NCBI GenBank assembly: GCA_902797515.1
Contig: CADBSX010000230.1
Location: 1-10,166 of the forward strand
Reading direction: 5' to 3'
Source of the DNA: an uncultured Eubacteriales bacterium
Lineage (GTDB): Bacteria > Bacillota > Clostridia > Christensenellales > Borkfalkiaceae
Length of the DNA: 10,166 bases
Shown here: piece after piece, positions 7,374 through 10,166 of the stretch
Numbering within the stretch: the first letter of the stretch is position 1
Layout: each line of letters opens with the position of its first letter
Program-made: the position numbers and the translations under genes
Notes under the pieces: model-generated
What the model saw: the letters and a program-made list of their open reading frames with translations, nothing else
The model's database searches: none
What the model was told of the DNA's origin: nothing

Positions 7374-7379
7374 TCTCCC
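7374..7379 (-). promoter_or_regulatory. Ribosome binding site that fixes the start of the substrate-binding protein
   Basis: On the minus strand GGGAGA (7379-7374) stands 5 bases before ATG 7368, near-ideal spacing. This supports the 334-residue form with a lipoprotein signal over the longer reading from 7392. AGGA near 7401-7404 could serve the longer form, but it lies in the predicted -10 region of the promoter. Confidence 0.7.
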
Positions 7380-7392
7380 GAAAAAAATTCAT

Positions 7393-7427
7393 ATTATATC
7401 CTATGAAATAAAACTTTTATTTGTCAA
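7393..7427 (-). promoter_or_regulatory. Predicted sigma-A type promoter of the ABC importer operon
   Basis: On the minus strand an exact -35 TTGACA lies at 7427-7422. Two -10 candidates follow: TAGGAT after 18 bases (good spacing, 4 of 6 matches) and an exact TATAAT at 7398-7393, but 23 bases from the -35 (too far for standard spacing). Either places the transcript start close to 7385-7393, giving a leader of about 20-25 bases before the lipoprotein start. The sequence elements are seen directly; which -10 is used is inferred. Confidence 0.55.
7406..7422. repeat. 17-bp AT-only-arm palindrome in the importer promoter (candidate operator)
   Basis: AAATAAAA, a single C, then TTTTATTT form a perfect inverted repeat with 8-base arms. 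It lies between the -35 and -10 of the leftward importer promoter and touches the -35. This is a typical operator position for a repressor, but low-complexity A/T palindromes also arise by chance in AT-rich intergenic DNA. No regulator gene is present in the window. Confidence 0.35.
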
Positions 7428-7444
7428 CGCCGAGCGGTTTTTTA

Positions 7445-7473
7445 TTGACAATACTTAAAATTTTTATTATAAT
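7445..7473 (+). promoter_or_regulatory. Consensus sigma-A promoter of valS
   Basis: TTGACA (7445-7450), a 17-base spacer and TATAAT (7468-7473) match the bacterial housekeeping consensus exactly in both boxes and spacing. The transcript should start near 7480, leaving a leader of about 54 bases before the valS ATG at 7534. The -35 lies 17 bases from the -35 of the divergent importer promoter, so the two are back to back. Confidence 0.85.
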
Positions 7474-7533
7474 AAAATAACATAGTAAAATCGGGAATAG
7501 TTTTTTATTCTCTTTCAAAGGTCATATACGGTT

Positions 7534-10161
7534 ATGGAAATGTCAAAAACTTACAATCCGTCGGAATTCGAGAAAAGAATTTACGACGAGTGGGAAAAAA
7601 ACGGATACTTCACTCCGAAGATCGACAAAAACAAGATACCTTTTACGATCGTTATGCCCCCGCCGAACATCACGGGGCAACTCCATATCGGTCACGCTCT
7701 CGACGAGACTATCCCCGACAGCATAATAAGGTTCAAGAGAATGCAGGGATACGTGACTTTATGGCTCCCCGGGACCGATCACGCGTCCATCGCGACCGAA
7801 GTCAAGATCGTCGATAAACTCAAAGAAGAAGGGCTCACGAAAGCTCAAATAGGCAGAGAAGAGTTTTTAAAGCGCGCTTGGGCATGGAAAGAAAAGTACG
7901 GCGGCAGAATAGTCGAACAGCAAAAGAAACTCGGCACTTCCTGCGACTGGACTCGTCTCGCCTTTACGATGGACGAGAAGTGTTCCGCGGCAGTCAAAGA
8001 AGTTTTTGTCAATCTCTATAACAAAGGTTTGATTTATCAGGGAAAGAGAATAATAAATTGGTGTCCGTGCTGTAAAACCGCGCTTTCCGACGCGGAAGTC
8101 GAATATGCCGAAGAACCGTCGTTCTTCTGGCATTTAAGATACTATTTCAAGGACAGCGACGAATATATCGTAGTTGCGACCACTCGTCCCGAAACGATGC
8201 TCGGCGACACCGCCGTCGCGGTCAATCCCGACGACGAAAGGTATAAAGACCTCGTCGGCAAGACGCTGATTCTGCCTATAGTTAACAGGGAGATCCCGAT
8301 AATCGCGGACGCATACGTCGATAAGGAATTCGGCACGGGCATGGTCAAGATCACTCCCGCACACGATCCTAACGACTTCGAAGTCGGACTTCGTCACGAC
8401 CTCGACGCCATAAGAGTTATGGACGACGAGGGCAAAATGAACGAAAATGCGGGAAAATACGCGGGGATGGACCGTTACGAGTGCAGAAAAGCCATCGTTG
8501 CGGATCTCGAAAGGCTCGGAAACGTCGAGAAGATCGAACCGCACGCGCATAACGTCGGACATTGCTATCGCTGCGGCGACACTGTCGAGCCGATAATTTC
8601 CAAACAGTGGTTCGTTAAGATGGAGCCGCTCGCGAAACCGGCTATAACCGCCGTCAAGAGAAAGAGCATAAAATTCAATCCCGAGAGATTTGCCAAAATT
8701 TACTATAATTGGATGGAAAATATCAAGGATTGGTGTATTTCCCGTCAACTCTGGTGGGGGCACAGAATTCCCGCGTATTACTGCGAAAACTGCGGTGAAA
8801 CCGTCGTTTCAAAGGAATTCCCGAAAGTCTGTCCGAAATGCGGATGCGAAAAATTCCGTCAGGACGAAGACGTTCTCGATACGTGGTTTTCTTCCGCGCT
8901 CTGGCCGTTTTCCACTCTCGGATATCCGAACGACACCGAGGATCTGAAATATTTCTATCCGACGGACGTTCTCGTCACCGGTTACGACATAATTTTCTTC
9001 TGGGTCGCCCGTATGATATTCAGCGGCATAGAGCATATGAAGAGGATACCTTTTAAAGACGTGCTTATCCACGGCATCGTCCGCGATTCGCAGGGCAGAA
9101 AAATGAGTAAATCGCTCGGCAACGGCATAGATCCGATTGAGGTTATAGACGAATACGGCGCGGATACGCTCCGGTATTGTCTTATAAACGGAATATCGGC
9201 GGGGAGCGACATAAGGTATTCGCAGGAAAAACTCGAAGGATGCAGGAATTATATCAACAAGATATGGAACGCGTCGAGATTCGTGCTTATGAACTGCGAG
9301 GGAAGAAAAATAAAGGATATCTCGGAGTGTAAACTTTCGGCTGCGGACAAATGGATAATATCCAAACTCAATTCCGTGATAAGGGAAGTCACGGTAAATA
9401 TGGAAAAATACGAGATCGGGCTCGCCTGCGCGGCTCTTCAGGATTTCGTATGGTCTGATTTTTGCGATTGGTATATCGAACTTTGCAAGCCCGCGTTATA
9501 CGGCGACGACGAAAAGAAAAAGGACGACGTCGCGTCGAGCCTTTGTTACGTGCTTATAAACACTCTGAAACTTCTTCATCCGTTCATACCGTTCGTGACC
9601 GAAGAGATATATTCTCACGTGCCGACGGCAAAGGGCAGCATAATGGTTTCGGAATTTCCTAAATACGACCTCAAACACGCCTATAAAAAAGAACGGGCGG
9701 ATATGGGCAAGATAATGGAAATAATAAAGGCGGTAAGGGCGATAAAGACCGAGGCGGGCGCCGCGCCGTCGGCGAAAGTAGATATGTACGTCGTGACGGA
9801 AAACAAGAGACCGATCATAAGCAGCGAAACGTATTTCAAACGGCTCGCGAACGTCAACGAAGTGAAATTCGTCGCGGCGAAAGACGAGATAGGCGAAAAA
9901 GTCGTTTCCAAGATACTCGGCGGCGCGGAGATATATATCCCGCTCGGCGAACTCGTCGATACGGAAAAGGAAATAGCGAGGCTCAAAGCCGAACTCGAAA
10001 AGACCGAAAACGAAATAAAGCGCGCCGAAAGCAAACTCGCAAATCAAGGTTTCGTCGCGAAAGCGCCGAAAGCCCTTATCGACGGCGAAAGAGAAAAATT
10101 AGTGAAATTCAACGAGATAAAACAAAAGATTTTAAGCGGGATAAACGAATTGACGAATTGA
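7534..10161 (+). CDS. valS: Valyl-tRNA synthetase
   Basis: This class I aminoacyl-tRNA synthetase charges tRNA-Val with valine in the cytoplasm. At 875 residues it has normal length and all family landmarks. These are '[16 protein letters not shown]' with HIGH at 51-54; the CP1 editing domain with TTRPE at 216-220, which hydrolyses mischarged Thr; '[17 protein letters not shown]' near 176; and a zinc ribbon with C417/C420 and C433/C436 before '[20 protein letters not shown]'. KMSKS lies at 523-527, the anticodon-binding helical domain includes '[13 protein letters not shown]', and the C-terminus is a tRNA-binding coiled coil (about 810-870) with 'NQGFVAKAP'. C344/C347 form an additional CxxC. 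ATG 7534 is used; a second ATG at 7540 is possible. AAAGG at 7517-7521 is 12 bases upstream, longer than ideal. The stop codon lies in a tandem 8-base repeat. Confidence 0.99.
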   Translation: MEMSKTYNPSEFEKRIYDEWEKNGYFTPKIDKNKIPFTIVMPPPNITGQLHIGHALDETIPDSIIRFKRMQGYVTLWLPGTDHASIATEVKIVDKLKEEGLTKAQIGREEFLKRAWAWKEKYGGRIVEQQKKLGTSCDWTRLAFTMDEKCSAAVKEVFVNLYNKGLIYQGKRIINWCPCCKTALSDAEVEYAEEPSFFWHLRYYFKDSDEYIVVATTRPETMLGDTAVAVNPDDERYKDLVGKTLILPIVNREIPIIADAYVDKEFGTGMVKITPAHDPNDFEVGLRHDLDAIRVMDDEGKMNENAGKYAGMDRYECRKAIVADLERLGNVEKIEPHAHNVGHCYRCGDTVEPIISKQWFVKMEPLAKPAITAVKRKSIKFNPERFAKIYYNWMENIKDWCISRQLWWGHRIPAYYCENCGETVVSKEFPKVCPKCGCEKFRQDEDVLDTWFSSALWPFSTLGYPNDTEDLKYFYPTDVLVTGYDIIFFWVARMIFSGIEHMKRIPFKDVLIHGIVRDSQGRKMSKSLGNGIDPIEVIDEYGADTLRYCLINGISAGSDIRYSQEKLEGCRNYINKIWNASRFVLMNCEGRKIKDISECKLSAADKWIISKLNSVIREVTVNMEKYEIGLACAALQDFVWSDFCDWYIELCKPALYGDDEKKKDDVASSLCYVLINTLKLLHPFIPFVTEEIYSHVPTAKGSIMVSEFPKYDLKHAYKKERADMGKIMEIIKAVRAIKTEAGAAPSAKVDMYVVTENKRPIISSETYFKRLANVNEVKFVAAKDEIGEKVVSKILGGAEIYIPLGELVDTEKEIARLKAELEKTENEIKRAESKLANQGFVAKAPKALIDGEREKLVKFNEIKQKILSGINELTN

Positions 10162-10162
10162 C
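10147..10162 (+). repeat. Tandem 8-bp duplication at the end of valS
   Basis: GAATTGAC occurs twice in direct succession (10147-10154 and 10155-10162). The second copy supplies the in-frame TGA that ends valS (10159-10161). In the first copy the same TGA is out of frame. With a single copy the frame would read through into the DNA beyond the window edge. Confidence 0.6.
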
Positions 10163-10166
10163 GGTA

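Noticed and set aside
7369..7533. TPP riboswitch or T-box in the intergenic region
   Set aside because: The leaders are too short (about 25 and 54 bases) and no THI-box or T-box core sequence is visible.
8134..8763. 209-codon minus-strand frame inside valS
   Set aside because: Antisense to conserved valS editing and zinc regions, with no motif or start signal of its own.
9496..10047. 183-codon minus-strand frame inside valS
   Set aside because: Antisense shadow of the valS coiled-coil region. The Tyr/Phe/Arg-rich translation is typical of reversed codon bias.

Overview
The window looks like ordinary chromosomal DNA from a Gram-positive anaerobe of the Clostridia type. The evidence is an Hsp33 gene behind a small SAM-methyltransferase gene, a YkvI-type membrane protein, a lipoprotein substrate-binding protein with an ABC transporter, and a valyl-tRNA synthetase of bacterial type. 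Codon use is distinctive: many GCG, TCG, ACG and GAC codons together with frequent ATA (Ile) and AGA (Arg), and AT-rich intergenic regions. This fits some uncultured gut Clostridia (for example Christensenellales relatives), but the placement is tentative. Base composition looks uniform and I see no mobile element, CRISPR array, tRNA or rRNA.

Layout. Positions 2-3797 (+) hold a tight co-directional run: the C-terminal part of a class I SAM-dependent methyltransferase, hslO (Hsp33), a 555-residue TPR protein that overlaps hslO by 4 bases (ATGA), and a 267-residue all-helical protein of unknown function. Its 3' end is marked by a long hairpin (about 3818-3861). This hairpin also contains the start codon of the next gene, a YkvI-like 10-segment membrane protein (3845-4870, +). 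The tail of that gene runs 113 bases into the oppositely oriented transporter operon.

Positions 4758-7368 (-) form a three-gene ABC importer operon read right to left: lipoprotein substrate-binding protein, ATPase, membrane permease. It belongs to the nitrate/sulfonate/taurine/THI5-like group; the ligand cannot be assigned. Its promoter lies back-to-back with the promoter of valS (7534-10161, +). The valS promoter is an exact TTGACA-17-TATAAT consensus. Only about 54 bases separate its predicted transcript start from the valS start codon, so there is no room for the T-box leader common on Firmicute aminoacyl-tRNA synthetase genes.

Working together: the first operon couples a redox-activated chaperone to two alpha-helical proteins with no known role. 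The second is a complete importer. valS is a housekeeping gene. I found no obvious new defence or mobile system. The points most worth a second look are the start-codon hairpin at 3818-3861, the hslO-linked TPR/helical pair, the tail-to-tail gene overlap at 4758-4870, and the palindromic divergent promoter region at 7393-7473.
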